DNA from: JAOPZW01 sp963764585
GTDB lineage: Bacteria; Actinomycetota; Thermoleophilia; Solirubrobacterales; Solirubrobacteraceae
Reading direction: 5' to 3'
DNA: 64,000 bases
Assembly (NCBI GenBank): GCA_963764585.1
Contig: CAVXTB010000003.1
Span: 372,001 to 436,000 of the forward strand
In this document: piece by piece, positions 40,389 to 48,048 of the stretch
How positions within the stretch are numbered: position 1 is the first letter of the stretch
How the letters are laid out: each line of letters begins with the position of its first letter
The notes under the pieces: generated by a model
What the model was told of the DNA's origin: nothing
Databases searched by the model: none
The model's input: only the letters and a program-made list of their open reading frames with translations
Made by a program: the position numbers and the translations under genes

Positions 40389-41839
40389 CAGCCGAGCCCT
40401 CCGACGACGACCGACTTGAGCTCGACGTAGCTGTCGAGCGCCTCGAGGCCGTGCTCCTTGCCATACCCCGAGTCCTTGACCCCGCCGAACGGCAGCTCGT
40501 CGTAGCCGTAGTGGATCTGGTTGACCCACGTCATCCCCGACTCGATCTCCTGCGCGGCGCGGTGGATCCGGCGCACGTCGTGCGTCCAGATCGACGAGCC
40601 CAGGCCGTAGCGCGTGTCGTTGGCGCGGCGGATCGCGTCGTCGAAGTCGCGGTAGCGGAAGACCGGCAGCACCGGGCCGAAGACCTCCTCGGTGAGCAGG
40701 CGCGAGCCCTCGCCCGGCTCGGCGACGACCGCCGGCTCGAGGAACCAGCCCTTGTCGTGGCCACCGGTGCCGCCGCCGATCAGGACCTCGCCGCCGTGCG
40801 CGACGCCGTCCTCGATCTGCTCGACCAGCTCGTCGCGCGCGCTGCGCTTGTGGATCGGGCCCATGCGCAGGCGCGGCTTCTCGGCCTTGACGGTCCCGTC
40901 GCCCGGCTCGTAGCGCCCGACGCGGTCGACGAGTGCGCCGACGAAGTCGTCGTAGACGGCGTCGTGGACGTAGACGCGCTTGCAGCCCAGGCACGCCTGG
41001 CCGGCGTTCCAGTAGCGGCCGATGATCACCGCCTTGACCGCTGCGTCGACGTCGGCGTCGTCGCAGACGATGACCGGGTCCGAGCCGCCGAGCTCGAGCG
41101 TGACGCGCTTGAGCGCCGGCGCCGCGATCGAGGCGATGTGGCGCCCGGTCTCGGTCTCGCCGGTGAAGGCGACGCGGCGCACGTCGGGGTGGCCGACGAG
41201 CACGTCGCCGATCTCCGCGCCGCGGCCGGTGATGACGTTCAGGACGCCGTCGGGGACGCCGGCCTCGGCGAACAGGCGCGCGACCTCGAGCGTGGCAAGC
41301 GGCGTCGTCGAGGCCGGCTTGGCCACGACCGTGTTGCCGCTCGCCAGCGCCGGCGCGACCTTCGTGCCCAGCAGGGTCAGCGGGAAGTTGTAGGGCGTGA
41401 TCGCCGCGCAGACGCCCATCGGGCGGCGGATGACCATCCCGTAGGCGGGGCCGAGCGCCGACGGCAGCTCCTGGTGGGCGCCGCGCACCTTCGTCGCGGC
41501 CTCGGCGTAGTAGCGCACTCCGTGGGCGAGGTGGGTGACCTCCCCGCGGGCCTCGGCGATCGGCTTGCCCTGCTCGGAGGTCAGCAGCGCCGCGAGCTGC
41601 GCCGCGTGCTCCTCGATCAGGGCGGCGGCCCTGGCGAGGACGTGCGCGCGCGCCTCGACGTCGGTGCCCGCCCAGTCGGGGAAGGCGCGCATGGCGGTGG
41701 CGACGGCCAGCTCGACGTCGGCGGCGGCCGCGCTGGGGACGCTGCCGACCACCTCCTCGGTGGCCGGGTTGACGACGTCGATCTCCTCGCTGGAGGCGGC
41801 CTGTCGCCACTCCCCGCCGATGAGCATCGCGGCTTCCAC
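40388..41839 (-). CDS. Aldehyde dehydrogenase (NAD(P)-dependent)
   Basis: A 483-residue ALDH with TPYNFPLTLLGTKVAPALASGNTVVAKPA (coenzyme-binding), FTGETETG, Glu in TLELGGSDPVIV and Cys in WNAGQACLGCKR. It resembles the lower-operon ALDH but is clearly a separate subfamily member. GTG start at 41839 with GGGAG 7 nt upstream; ATG 41827 is possible. It overlaps the crotonase start by 1 nt (TGATG). Two ALDHs in one operon suggest two sequential aldehyde intermediates or two substrates. Confidence 0.9.
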   Translation of the reverse strand: MEAAMLIGGEWRQAASSEEIDVVNPATEEVVGSVPSAAAADVELAVATAMRAFPDWAGTDVEARAHVLARAAALIEEHAAQLAALLTSEQGKPIAEARGEVTHLAHGVRYYAEAATKVRGAHQELPSALGPAYGMVIRRPMGVCAAITPYNFPLTLLGTKVAPALASGNTVVAKPASTTPLATLEVARLFAEAGVPDGVLNVITGRGAEIGDVLVGHPDVRRVAFTGETETGRHIASIAAPALKRVTLELGGSDPVIVCDDADVDAAVKAVIIGRYWNAGQACLGCKRVYVHDAVYDDFVGALVDRVGRYEPGDGTVKAEKPRLRMGPIHKRSARDELVEQIEDGVAHGGEVLIGGGTGGHDKGWFLEPAVVAEPGEGSRLLTEEVFGPVLPVFRYRDFDDAIRRANDTRYGLGSSIWTHDVRRIHRAAQEIESGMTWVNQIHYGYDELPFGGVKDSGYGKEHGLEALDSYVELKSVVVGGLG

Positions 41840-41841
41840 GG

Positions 41842-42387
41842 TCAGCTCCCTTCGATGAGGACGCCGGTGGCCAGATAGCGCCGGCGGTAGTGCTGGTACT
41901 CCTCGGCGGCGGTCGCGACCCAGCCTTGCGCGGAGTCGGACAGCGGCTTCTTCTCGACGGCGGGGACGCCGGCCGCGAGCATGCCGGGGCCGATCTCGCG
42001 GCGTTCGGACAGCACCGCGCCGGCGGCGAGCATCGAGCCCGCACCCAGGCGCGCGCGCTGCAGCACGATCGCGCCCATCCCGACGACGGCGCCGTCCTCG
42101 ATCACGCAGCCCTCGAGCATCGCGCCGTGGCCGATGATGACGTTGTCACCGATGACGGTGTCGAGGCCCTTCGCGCAGTGGATGACAACGTTGTCCTGGA
42201 CCGACGTGCCTGCGCCGATGTGAATGGTCGAGCTGTCGCCCCGCAAGACCGCGCCGAACCAGATGCTCGCGCGGTCACCGACCCGCACGTCGCCGACGAG
42301 CACGGCGTTGGGCGCGAGCCAGACGTCCTCGCCGATGGTGGGGCAGACACCGTCGAGCTCCATGAGCAGCGCCCCGCTTGACGCCAT
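41842..42387 (-). CDS. Gamma-carbonic anhydrase-like hexapeptide protein (PaaY-like)
   Basis: A 181-residue left-handed beta-helix protein with hexapeptide turns (IGEDVWLAPNAVLVGDVRVGDRASIWFGAVLRGD). Two of the three metal ligands of gamma-class carbonic anhydrases are kept (H70 in VIHCAKG and H87 in IIGHGAM), but the third, normally HGC, is EGC here (E92). PaaY proteins next to phenylacetate genes act as thioesterases with a metal. The changed ligand means the activity is uncertain. First gene of the leftward operon; promoter TTGACC/TAGTCT lies near the ATG at 42387 (leaderless). Confidence 0.75.
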   Translation of the reverse strand: MASSGALLMELDGVCPTIGEDVWLAPNAVLVGDVRVGDRASIWFGAVLRGDSSTIHIGAGTSVQDNVVIHCAKGLDTVIGDNVIIGHGAMLEGCVIEDGAVVGMGAIVLQRARLGAGSMLAAGAVLSERREIGPGMLAAGVPAVEKKPLSDSAQGWVATAAEEYQHYRRRYLATGVLIEGS

Positions 42388-42446
42388 GCGGGCAAGACTA
42401 TACGTTGTCGGTCGTTGGTCAAGTGTCACATGTCAGAGAGTGACCG
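42388..42446. promoter_or_regulatory. Divergent promoter region of aryl-CoA operons
   Basis: The 59-nt gap between the leftward and rightward operons holds near-direct repeats CGTTGTCG and CGTTGGTC (42401-42419 region) that overlap a leftward -35 TTGACC, and the rightward Shine-Dalgarno-like GAGAG. A shared regulator, such as the local IclR, GntR or TetR protein, could bind here. Confidence 0.35.
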
Positions 42447-43394
42447 ATGACGCTCAGCGCCGAGGAGCTCGCGCCGCGCACCGAGGATCAGGTGCGCGAG
42501 CACCTGGCGGCCGGCAAGCTCGTCGAGGGCCTTCAGCACATGTCGCCGGAGTACCTGAAGGGGATCCGGCGCATCCTCACCGTGTCGGCCGACACCGAGC
42601 TGATCAGCGCCCCGGCCTACCTGCGCGCGGCGGGTCACGCGCCCGCGCTCAACAACTTCGGATCGGCCGTCTCGATCATCCAGGACGAGCTGGCGCACGC
42701 CCACATCGGCTACCGCCTGCTCGGCGACCTCGGCGTCGAGATGGGCGCGCTGATCTACGAGCGCGAGCCCGCGGCCTTCAAGTACCCCTACGCCTTCGAC
42801 GTGCCGCTGGACTCCTGGCACGAGCTCGTGATGGCCAACGCGCTCTACGACCAGGCCGGGTTCGTGCTGCTCTCCGACGTCCATCGGTCGAGCACGTTCG
42901 GCCCGTGGAAGCGCGCGCTGGCCAAGGTCGACAAGGAGGAGACCTTCCACCTGCGCCACGGGCGCACATGGGTCAAGAAGCTCTGCGCCGATCCCGTCGA
43001 GAAGGCCCGCATCCAGGCGGCCTCGGACTGGATGTTCATCCTCACGCTGGAGTGGTTCGGCCTGCCCGACGAGCGCAAGCGCCACGGCATCCAGCTCGAG
43101 TACGGCTTCAAGGGAATGAGCAACGACGAGCTGCGCCAGGCGTGGATGGCCGAGGTCGTCCCGTTCCTGGAGGAGGTCGGGATCGACGTGCCCGCGCACC
43201 GGGAGGGCGACCGCTACGTCATCGACTGCCCGTTCCCGGCGCGCTTCGACGCCGACGCCAAGCGCTGGCTGCTCGACGAGGGCGCGATCTCCTGGGACGA
43301 GGTCATGGAGCGCTGGAAGGGGCGCGGGCCGATGAACGTCGACTACGTCGATCGCCTGCAGCGGGGGTACCGGTCGAGGATGGCCTTGGCATGA
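42447..43394 (+). CDS. PaaA-like subunit of aryl-CoA ring epoxidase
   Basis: A 315-residue ferritin-like di-iron protein. The four-helix metal site is complete: E51, the EXXH at 81-84 (ELAH), D135 and EXXH at 165-168 (ETFH), as in PaaA, the catalytic subunit of 1,2-phenylacetyl-CoA epoxidase. PaaA acts with PaaC and the linker PaaB to add one O atom to the CoA-bound ring. Compared with enterobacterial PaaA the sequence is divergent, so the substrate may be another aryl-CoA. First gene of the operon, overlapping the next by 4 nt (ATGA). Confidence 0.85.
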   Translation: MTLSAEELAPRTEDQVREHLAAGKLVEGLQHMSPEYLKGIRRILTVSADTELISAPAYLRAAGHAPALNNFGSAVSIIQDELAHAHIGYRLLGDLGVEMGALIYEREPAAFKYPYAFDVPLDSWHELVMANALYDQAGFVLLSDVHRSSTFGPWKRALAKVDKEETFHLRHGRTWVKKLCADPVEKARIQAASDWMFILTLEWFGLPDERKRHGIQLEYGFKGMSNDELRQAWMAEVVPFLEEVGIDVPAHREGDRYVIDCPFPARFDADAKRWLLDEGAISWDEVMERWKGRGPMNVDYVDRLQRGYRSRMALA

Positions 43395-43714
43395 GTGCGC
43401 CGGTCGAAGCGCGGTTGTGGCGCGCGCTGCAGGAGGTCGAGGATCCCGAGATCCCGATCTCCGTCGTCGGCATGGGATTGATCGTCTCGCTGGCCTACCG
43501 CGCGCGCGACCGGGCGGTCGACCTGGAGCTGACCTTCACCTCGATGGGCTGCCCGGCGATGGACTTCATCGAGGACGACATCCGCGCGCGCCTGCTCGCC
43601 GAGCCCGACGTCGACGAGGTCCGCATCGAGGTCGTGTGGGATCCGGTGTGGACGCGCAGCCGCATCCGCGAGGACGCGCGCGCCACGATGCGCTCGCTGG
43701 GGATCGTGGCGTGA
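43391..43714 (+). CDS. PaaD-like DUF59/MIP18 domain protein, no zinc ribbon
   Basis: A 107-residue MIP18 (DUF59) protein: EVEDPEIPISVVGMGLI, FTSMGCPAMDFIEDDI with the conserved Cys, and VVWDPVWTRSRIREDARATM. PaaD, needed for maturation of the epoxidase, normally has this domain fused to a C-terminal zinc ribbon. Here the ribbon is missing and encoded as a separate ORF three genes later (44570-44764). It overlaps paaA and paaB by 4 nt. A role in Fe-S delivery or metal loading is inferred from the family. Confidence 0.8.
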   Translation: MSAPVEARLWRALQEVEDPEIPISVVGMGLIVSLAYRARDRAVDLELTFTSMGCPAMDFIEDDIRARLLAEPDVDEVRIEVVWDPVWTRSRIREDARATMRSLGIVA

Positions 43715-43899
43715 GCGATCACGTCTGGGAGGTCTTCGCGCGCCAGGCCTACGAGGAGCCGCTGCACCACGTCGGCACGGTCACCGAGGAGGACGAGGAC
43801 CTCGCGCTCGTCTGCGCCCGCGCGATCTACGACGAGCAGCCGTGGGTGCACATGATCATCGTGCCGCGCGATGCGATCAGGGAGGCGATCCGCGCGTGA
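43711..43899 (+). CDS. Short PaaB-like subunit
   Basis: A 62-residue protein resembling PaaB (EVFARQAYEEPLHHVGTVTEEDEDLALVCARAIYDEQPWVHMIIVPR). PaaB bridges PaaA and PaaC in the epoxidase; the usual length is about 95 residues, so the C-terminal part is shorter here. GTG start overlaps the previous stop by 4 nt and its end overlaps paaC by 4 nt, so stoichiometric coupled translation is likely. Confidence 0.75.
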   Translation: MSDHVWEVFARQAYEEPLHHVGTVTEEDEDLALVCARAIYDEQPWVHMIIVPRDAIREAIRA

Positions 43900-44573
43900 G
43901 CATCGCGCCGCTCGTGGCCTCGCTGGCCGACAACAAGGCCGCGCTCGGGCGGCGCTACGCCGAGTGGGCGGTCAGCGCGCCGACGCTCGAGTCAGCGGTG
44001 GCCGCCGCGGCGATGGCCCAGGACGAGCTCGGCCACGCGCGCTCGACCTACCCGGTGCTCAAGGCGCTGGGCGCGCAGGCCGAGGAGCACGGCGTCGACG
44101 GCGGGCCGCGGCGCCTGGCGCTGCTCGACGACGAGCTGCCCGACTGGACGGCGTTCATCGCCGCCAACCTGCTCGTCGACGGCGTCATGGCCACCTTCGT
44201 GTCGGCGTGCGTCGACAGCACCGTCGTCCCGATGGCCCAGCGCGCGCGCAAGATCCTGCAGGAGGAGGGCGCGCACCGCGTGCACGCCGAGGCGTGGGCG
44301 CGGCGCCTGTGCCGCTCGGCCGAGCGCGACGCGCTCGTCGAGCGCCTGCGCGAGACCTGGGAGCACGCCGGGCGCTGGCCGGGGCCGGCCGACGACCCCG
44401 ACGTGCTGGCGGCCGTCGAGCAGGGCGCACTGCGCCACGGCGCGGCGCAGCAGCGCGAGCGCGTGCGCGCATGGCTGGTCGACCTGCTCGCGGCCGAGGG
44501 CGTCGCGATCGCGCTTGACGAGCCAGCCGACTGGTCGCGCTGGGACCCCGAGCTGCGCCGCTACGAGCCGTGA
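43896..44573 (+). CDS. PaaC-like structural subunit of aryl-CoA epoxidase
   Basis: A 225-residue ferritin-like protein homologous in layout to PaaA but without a full iron site: MAQDELGHARSTY keeps one EXXH, and ILQEEGAHRVHAEAWARRLC another, as in PaaC, which is regarded as structural. It forms the heteromer with PaaA and PaaB. GTG start at 43896 overlaps paaB by 4 nt; it runs into the zinc-ribbon ORF by 4 nt. Confidence 0.82.
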   Translation: MSIAPLVASLADNKAALGRRYAEWAVSAPTLESAVAAAAMAQDELGHARSTYPVLKALGAQAEEHGVDGGPRRLALLDDELPDWTAFIAANLLVDGVMATFVSACVDSTVVPMAQRARKILQEEGAHRVHAEAWARRLCRSAERDALVERLRETWEHAGRWPGPADDPDVLAAVEQGALRHGAAQQRERVRAWLVDLLAAEGVAIALDEPADWSRWDPELRRYEP

Positions 44574-44764
44574 CCGCCGCGCCCGCCTGCCCGTTCTGCG
44601 ACGCGCGCGACGTCGAGCGCGTCGCGCAGTGGGGCGGGCAGATGATCACCGCGCAGTGGCGCTGCCGCGCGTGCGGGTCGTACTTCGAGGCGCTGCGCGA
44701 GGAGCTCGACCACTCGTCCAGCGCGGGGCCGGCAGCGCACGATGCGCAGGAGCCCGGCCGATGA
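44570..44764 (+). CDS. Free-standing zinc ribbon, the missing half of PaaD
   Basis: A 64-residue protein with C7xxC10 and C32xxC35 (ACPFCDARD, WRCRACGSYFEAL), the same zinc ribbon seen at the C-terminus of fused PaaD proteins (CPxCxS...YRCxxCxEPFD). It starts with GTG overlapping the paaC stop by 4 nt. The Ser/Ala-rich tail (DHSSSAGPAAHD) looks disordered. It would complement the DUF59-only protein encoded at 43391. Confidence 0.75.
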   Translation: MTAAPACPFCDARDVERVAQWGGQMITAQWRCRACGSYFEALREELDHSSSAGPAAHDAQEPGR

Positions 44765-45021
44765 CGGCCGTGATGCACATCGTTCCGGGACCCGCCCTGT
44801 CCTCCGCGGCCCGCGGCATGTCCGATGCCTCACGGCGCATGGACGTTGCCGCGCAGGACGTGGCCGACGACACGACGACGCCGGACGCCGTCGACTCGCC
44901 GCAGCTCGTCTCGGACTTCGTCGAGGCGACGATCGTCGCTCCCGGCGCCTACACGGCCAACGCGACGGTGGCGCGCACGGTCGCGGAGATGCAGCGCCAG
45001 CTGCTCGACATCCGCGCCTGA
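44761..45021 (+). CDS. Miniature flagellar rod/hook-like protein
   Basis: An 86-residue protein made of two flagellar rod signatures without the middle: N-terminal helix SSAARGMSDASRRMDVAAQDVAD (compare FlgB/C/G SASGMxAxxxRxxxxAxNIAN) and C-terminal helix SDFVEATIVAPGAYTANATVARTVAEMQRQLLDI (compare VxLVxxxVxxxxAYxANxxVIxTxxEMxxxLLxI). No other flagellar gene occurs in the window. ATG overlaps the preceding TGA (ATGA), so it is expressed with the epoxidase operon. Function unknown. Confidence 0.6.
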   Translation: MTAVMHIVPGPALSSAARGMSDASRRMDVAAQDVADDTTTPDAVDSPQLVSDFVEATIVAPGAYTANATVARTVAEMQRQLLDIRA

Positions 45022-45045
45022 CGGCCGAAGCGCTACAACGCGCGG

Positions 45046-46224
45046 GTGCTCTTCGACCCGGCTGCCCACGAACGCCTGACCGCCACCCCGTGGAGCGAGG
45101 GGCGCGCGCGGGCGGCGATCGCCGCGATCGCGGCCGACGCCGAGGAAGCGTTCGACGCCGACGCGCTGTGGCCGGCCCATCCGCTCGACGAGGACCAGGG
45201 GCCGTTGCCCGCCGTCGCCTCGCTCTACCTGGGGGCCGGCGGCGTCATCTGGGCGCTGGACGACCTCGAGCGCGCCGGCGCCGCGGAGCTTCGGCGCGAC
45301 TGGGCGCCGATCGCGGCCGGGTTGCACGAGCGCTACGTGGCCAGCCCGGACTTCCCGGAGAACACGGGCGGCGTCGCGGTGCCGTCGCTGTGGATGGGCG
45401 AGGCGGGGATCCTGCTCGTCGCCCATCGCCTTGCGCCGGCGGATTGGCAGGAGGAGCGGTTGCTGGCCTGCGTGCGCGAGAACGCCGACAACCCGAGCCG
45501 CGAGCTGATGTGGGGATCGCCGGGCACGATGCTCGCGGCCTCCGCGATGCACGAGCGCACGGGCGCCGAGCGGTGGGCGCAGGCCTGGGGCGACTCGGCG
45601 CAGTGGCTCTGGGACGAGTGGCGCGACCCGGTCTGGGTCCAGGACCTGTACGGCAGCGCCGTCCGCTATCTCGGCCCGGCGCACGGCTTCGCCGGCAACG
45701 TCCGCGCGCTGGCGCGTGGCGGCGAGCTCCTCGACGAATCCAGGCGCGCCGAGCTCGAGGCGCGCGCCGTCGCCGTCGTCCTCGACCACGCCCGGCGCGA
45801 AGGCGACCTCGCGCAGTGGCCGCCCGCGATCGGCTCGGACGTCCTGCGCACCCAGTGGTGCCACGGCGCGCCGGGCATCGTCGCGTCGCTGGCGACGATC
45901 GCGCCGGGCGACGAGCGGCTCACCGGCGCACTCGTCGCCGGCGGCGAGCTGACCTGGCAGGCCGGCCCGCTGGCCAAGGGCCCCGGCCTCTGCCACGGCA
46001 CCGCGGGCAACGGCTACGCCTTCCTCAAGCTCCTCGAGCGCACCGGTGACGGTGTCTGGCTCGACCGCGCGCGGGCGTTCGCGATGCACGCAGCCGAGCA
46101 GGTTGAGCGCATGCGCGCCACCTACGGCCGCGGCCGTTACACGCTGTGGACCGGCGACGTCGGCACCGCGCTGTACCTGCACGGCTGCCTTACGGCGACG
46201 GCGGCGATCCCGACGCTCGACTGA
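45046..46224 (+). CDS. LanC-like (lanthionine synthetase C-like) protein
   Basis: A 392-residue alpha/alpha-toroid protein. The zinc site of LanC enzymes is recognisable: C272 (QWCHGAPG) and C316-H317 (GLCHGTAGN), together with H213 in PAHGFAGN. No LanB, LanM or precursor gene with a leader is nearby, so it resembles the orphan LANCL-type proteins, some of which add glutathione to dehydrated residues. GTG start at 45046. Its end overlaps the convergent methyltransferase by 35 nt. Confidence 0.8.
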   Translation: MLFDPAAHERLTATPWSEGRARAAIAAIAADAEEAFDADALWPAHPLDEDQGPLPAVASLYLGAGGVIWALDDLERAGAAELRRDWAPIAAGLHERYVASPDFPENTGGVAVPSLWMGEAGILLVAHRLAPADWQEERLLACVRENADNPSRELMWGSPGTMLAASAMHERTGAERWAQAWGDSAQWLWDEWRDPVWVQDLYGSAVRYLGPAHGFAGNVRALARGGELLDESRRAELEARAVAVVLDHARREGDLAQWPPAIGSDVLRTQWCHGAPGIVASLATIAPGDERLTGALVAGGELTWQAGPLAKGPGLCHGTAGNGYAFLKLLERTGDGVWLDRARAFAMHAAEQVERMRATYGRGRYTLWTGDVGTALYLHGCLTATAAIPTLD

Positions 46225-46867
46225 AGCGCAGCAGCAGCTTCTGCTCGTAGTAGTAGTCGAGCCAGTCGAGCAGCCGGCCCAGGTGGTGCTCGTGGCCGAC
46301 CGCGGGGACGAAGCGCATCGCCAGGCGGCTCGCCGCGGCCTCGAACCCGGCCGCCTGGAAGGCGGCGACGACCTCCTCGATGTCGTACAGCCTGGGCAGT
46401 CGCATCTCCTCGGCGTTCGCGGCGTGCCAGTCCACCATCAGCGGGCTCGCCGCGTGCGCGCCGAGGACCGCGAAGTACACGCCGCCGGGCGCCAGCGCGT
46501 CGAGGATCGCCCCCGCGTGGGCGCGGAGGTCGTGCAGCAGGTAGAGCACCTCGTGACTGAAGACGACGTCGAAGCCGCTCCAGTCGGCGGGGACGGTGTC
46601 GGCGGCCTCGAAGCGCAGCGGCCGCTCCCCGGCCAGCCGCCGGGCGTCGTCGATCGCGCCCGCCGCCGGGTCGTAGCCGAAGCCCTCCGCGATCGCGCAC
46701 CGGTCGGCGAGCAGGCGCAGGAACCCGCCGCGGTTGCAGCCGGCGTCGAGCACTCGCTTGCCCGCGAGGTCGACGTCGATCGTGTCGAGCATGGCCATCC
46801 AGATGAAGCCGTGCTCGTCCTGCATGGCGGCGTCCTCGGCCGAGCCGCGCCAGTAGGTCGTGTCCAT
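46190..46867 (-). CDS. Class I SAM-dependent methyltransferase
   Basis: A 225-residue Rossmann-fold methyltransferase: motif I VLDAGCNRGGFLRLL (SAM-binding glycine loop), then FGYDPAAGAIDDA and the substrate-side motif FDVVFSHEVLYLLHDL, followed by LAPGGVYFAVLGAH. The tail LLDWLDYYYEQKLLLRF is unusual. Substrate unknown; proximity to the LanC-like gene invites a link but they are convergent, not co-transcribed. Confidence 0.82.
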   Translation of the reverse strand: MDTTYWRGSAEDAAMQDEHGFIWMAMLDTIDVDLAGKRVLDAGCNRGGFLRLLADRCAIAEGFGYDPAAGAIDDARRLAGERPLRFEAADTVPADWSGFDVVFSHEVLYLLHDLRAHAGAILDALAPGGVYFAVLGAHAASPLMVDWHAANAEEMRLPRLYDIEEVVAAFQAAGFEAAASRLAMRFVPAVGHEHHLGRLLDWLDYYYEQKLLLRFSRASGSPPSP

Positions 46868-46913
46868 CGACCGATGGTAGGGGCGTCAGGCGATCGCGAT
46901 CAGCGTGGCGGAT

Positions 46914-47981
46914 CTACGGCGCGAGCCCGCGTGCGCCCAGCCAGGACACGACGTCCCTGACCCAGCCGGCCAGCGACGCGTGGACCTGGAAGAGGTGCCC
47001 GGTGTCGGGCAGGATCATCTGCGAGACGTCGCAGCCGCAGTGGGCCTGGTAGTAGGCAAAGTCGGCGCGCGCGGCCGAGGGCGGCGCGGTCGTGTCGTGA
47101 TCGCCCGAGGTGAGCAGCACCGGGATGCCCGGCCCGATCTGGCTGATCGCCACGTCGTTCTCGGCGTACATCGCGCCGAGGTCGGCGATCTCGCCGTACG
47201 GCGAGTCCAGGAACGGCGGCGTGCACGCGGCGTCGACGGCGGACGGCACCGCGCCCACCGGGTCGACGTTGAAGTCCTCGCAGTTCTGGCGCGTCTGGAA
47301 GAACTGGAAGTAGTCCGGGTGCTGCGGATCGGGCGTGAAGCCGCCGCCGGTCGAGCCACCGTCCGAGCCGTCGCCCTGCGACGAGGAGCCGGTGATGTCG
47401 GTCTGGATCATCGCCGCGACGTCGTGGTAGGTGCCGGGATACCCGGCGACGATCCAGCCGCCGGCGCTGTGGCCGACGACGACGACCGTGCGGTTCGACA
47501 GGCCGCCCGCCTGCGTGGTGCCCGAGCAGTCGGCGCCCGCCGTCGTCGCGTACCGGCCCGTCTTCACCGCGTCGACCACCTCGTGCAGCATTCGGCGGTG
47601 CTCGCGCGTGGTCAGCGTGAGGCCGTCGCCGGGCACGTCGAAGTACGGGCTCTTGGCGTAGCCGAGCCGGTCGTAGGAGTAGACGACGTAGCCGGCGCTC
47701 GCCAGCGCGCGCGCCGTCGACCACGTCGGCGTGAAGTCCCAGTTGGCCGTCGACGAGGCGATGCCGTGGACGAGCACGATCGCCGGCGTGCGCGCCGACA
47801 CCGCGCCGTCGGTGTAGCGCCTGCCGTAGAGCACGCTGGAGGTGCCGCGCGGGCTGGTCACCGTGAAGCACACCGACTTGACGGCCATCCGCTTGTCGAA
47901 GTGCATCTGCGGCTCGGTCGCCGCGCCCGCGGTGGGGGCGAGCGCGAGGGTGGCGATGGCGACGGCGAGGGGCTTGCGCAT
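46914..47981 (-). CDS. Secreted alpha/beta hydrolase
   Basis: A 355-residue protein with a signal peptide (MRKPLAVAIATLALAPTAGA). Alpha/beta hydrolase marks: oxyanion/HG motif LVHGIASSTANWDF, nucleophile elbow VVVGHSAGGWIVAGY (Ser), acid in TSGDHDTTAPP, His in LPDTGHLFQVH. Four cysteines (C38, CSG, CED, CGC) could form disulphides. The Gly/Ser insert (GSSSQGDGSDGGSTGGG) in the lid is low complexity. Extracellular esterase or lipase-like; substrate unknown. Confidence 0.82.
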   Translation of the reverse strand: MRKPLAVAIATLALAPTAGAATEPQMHFDKRMAVKSVCFTVTSPRGTSSVLYGRRYTDGAVSARTPAIVLVHGIASSTANWDFTPTWSTARALASAGYVVYSYDRLGYAKSPYFDVPGDGLTLTTREHRRMLHEVVDAVKTGRYATTAGADCSGTTQAGGLSNRTVVVVGHSAGGWIVAGYPGTYHDVAAMIQTDITGSSSQGDGSDGGSTGGGFTPDPQHPDYFQFFQTRQNCEDFNVDPVGAVPSAVDAACTPPFLDSPYGEIADLGAMYAENDVAISQIGPGIPVLLTSGDHDTTAPPSAARADFAYYQAHCGCDVSQMILPDTGHLFQVHASLAGWVRDVVSWLGARGLAP

Positions 47982-48048
47982 GGCCGGCCTTGTTCCCGCC
48001 CGCCGCCGGGACTATGCGAAGCGCCGCGGACTGCGCGAGCATTGCGCC

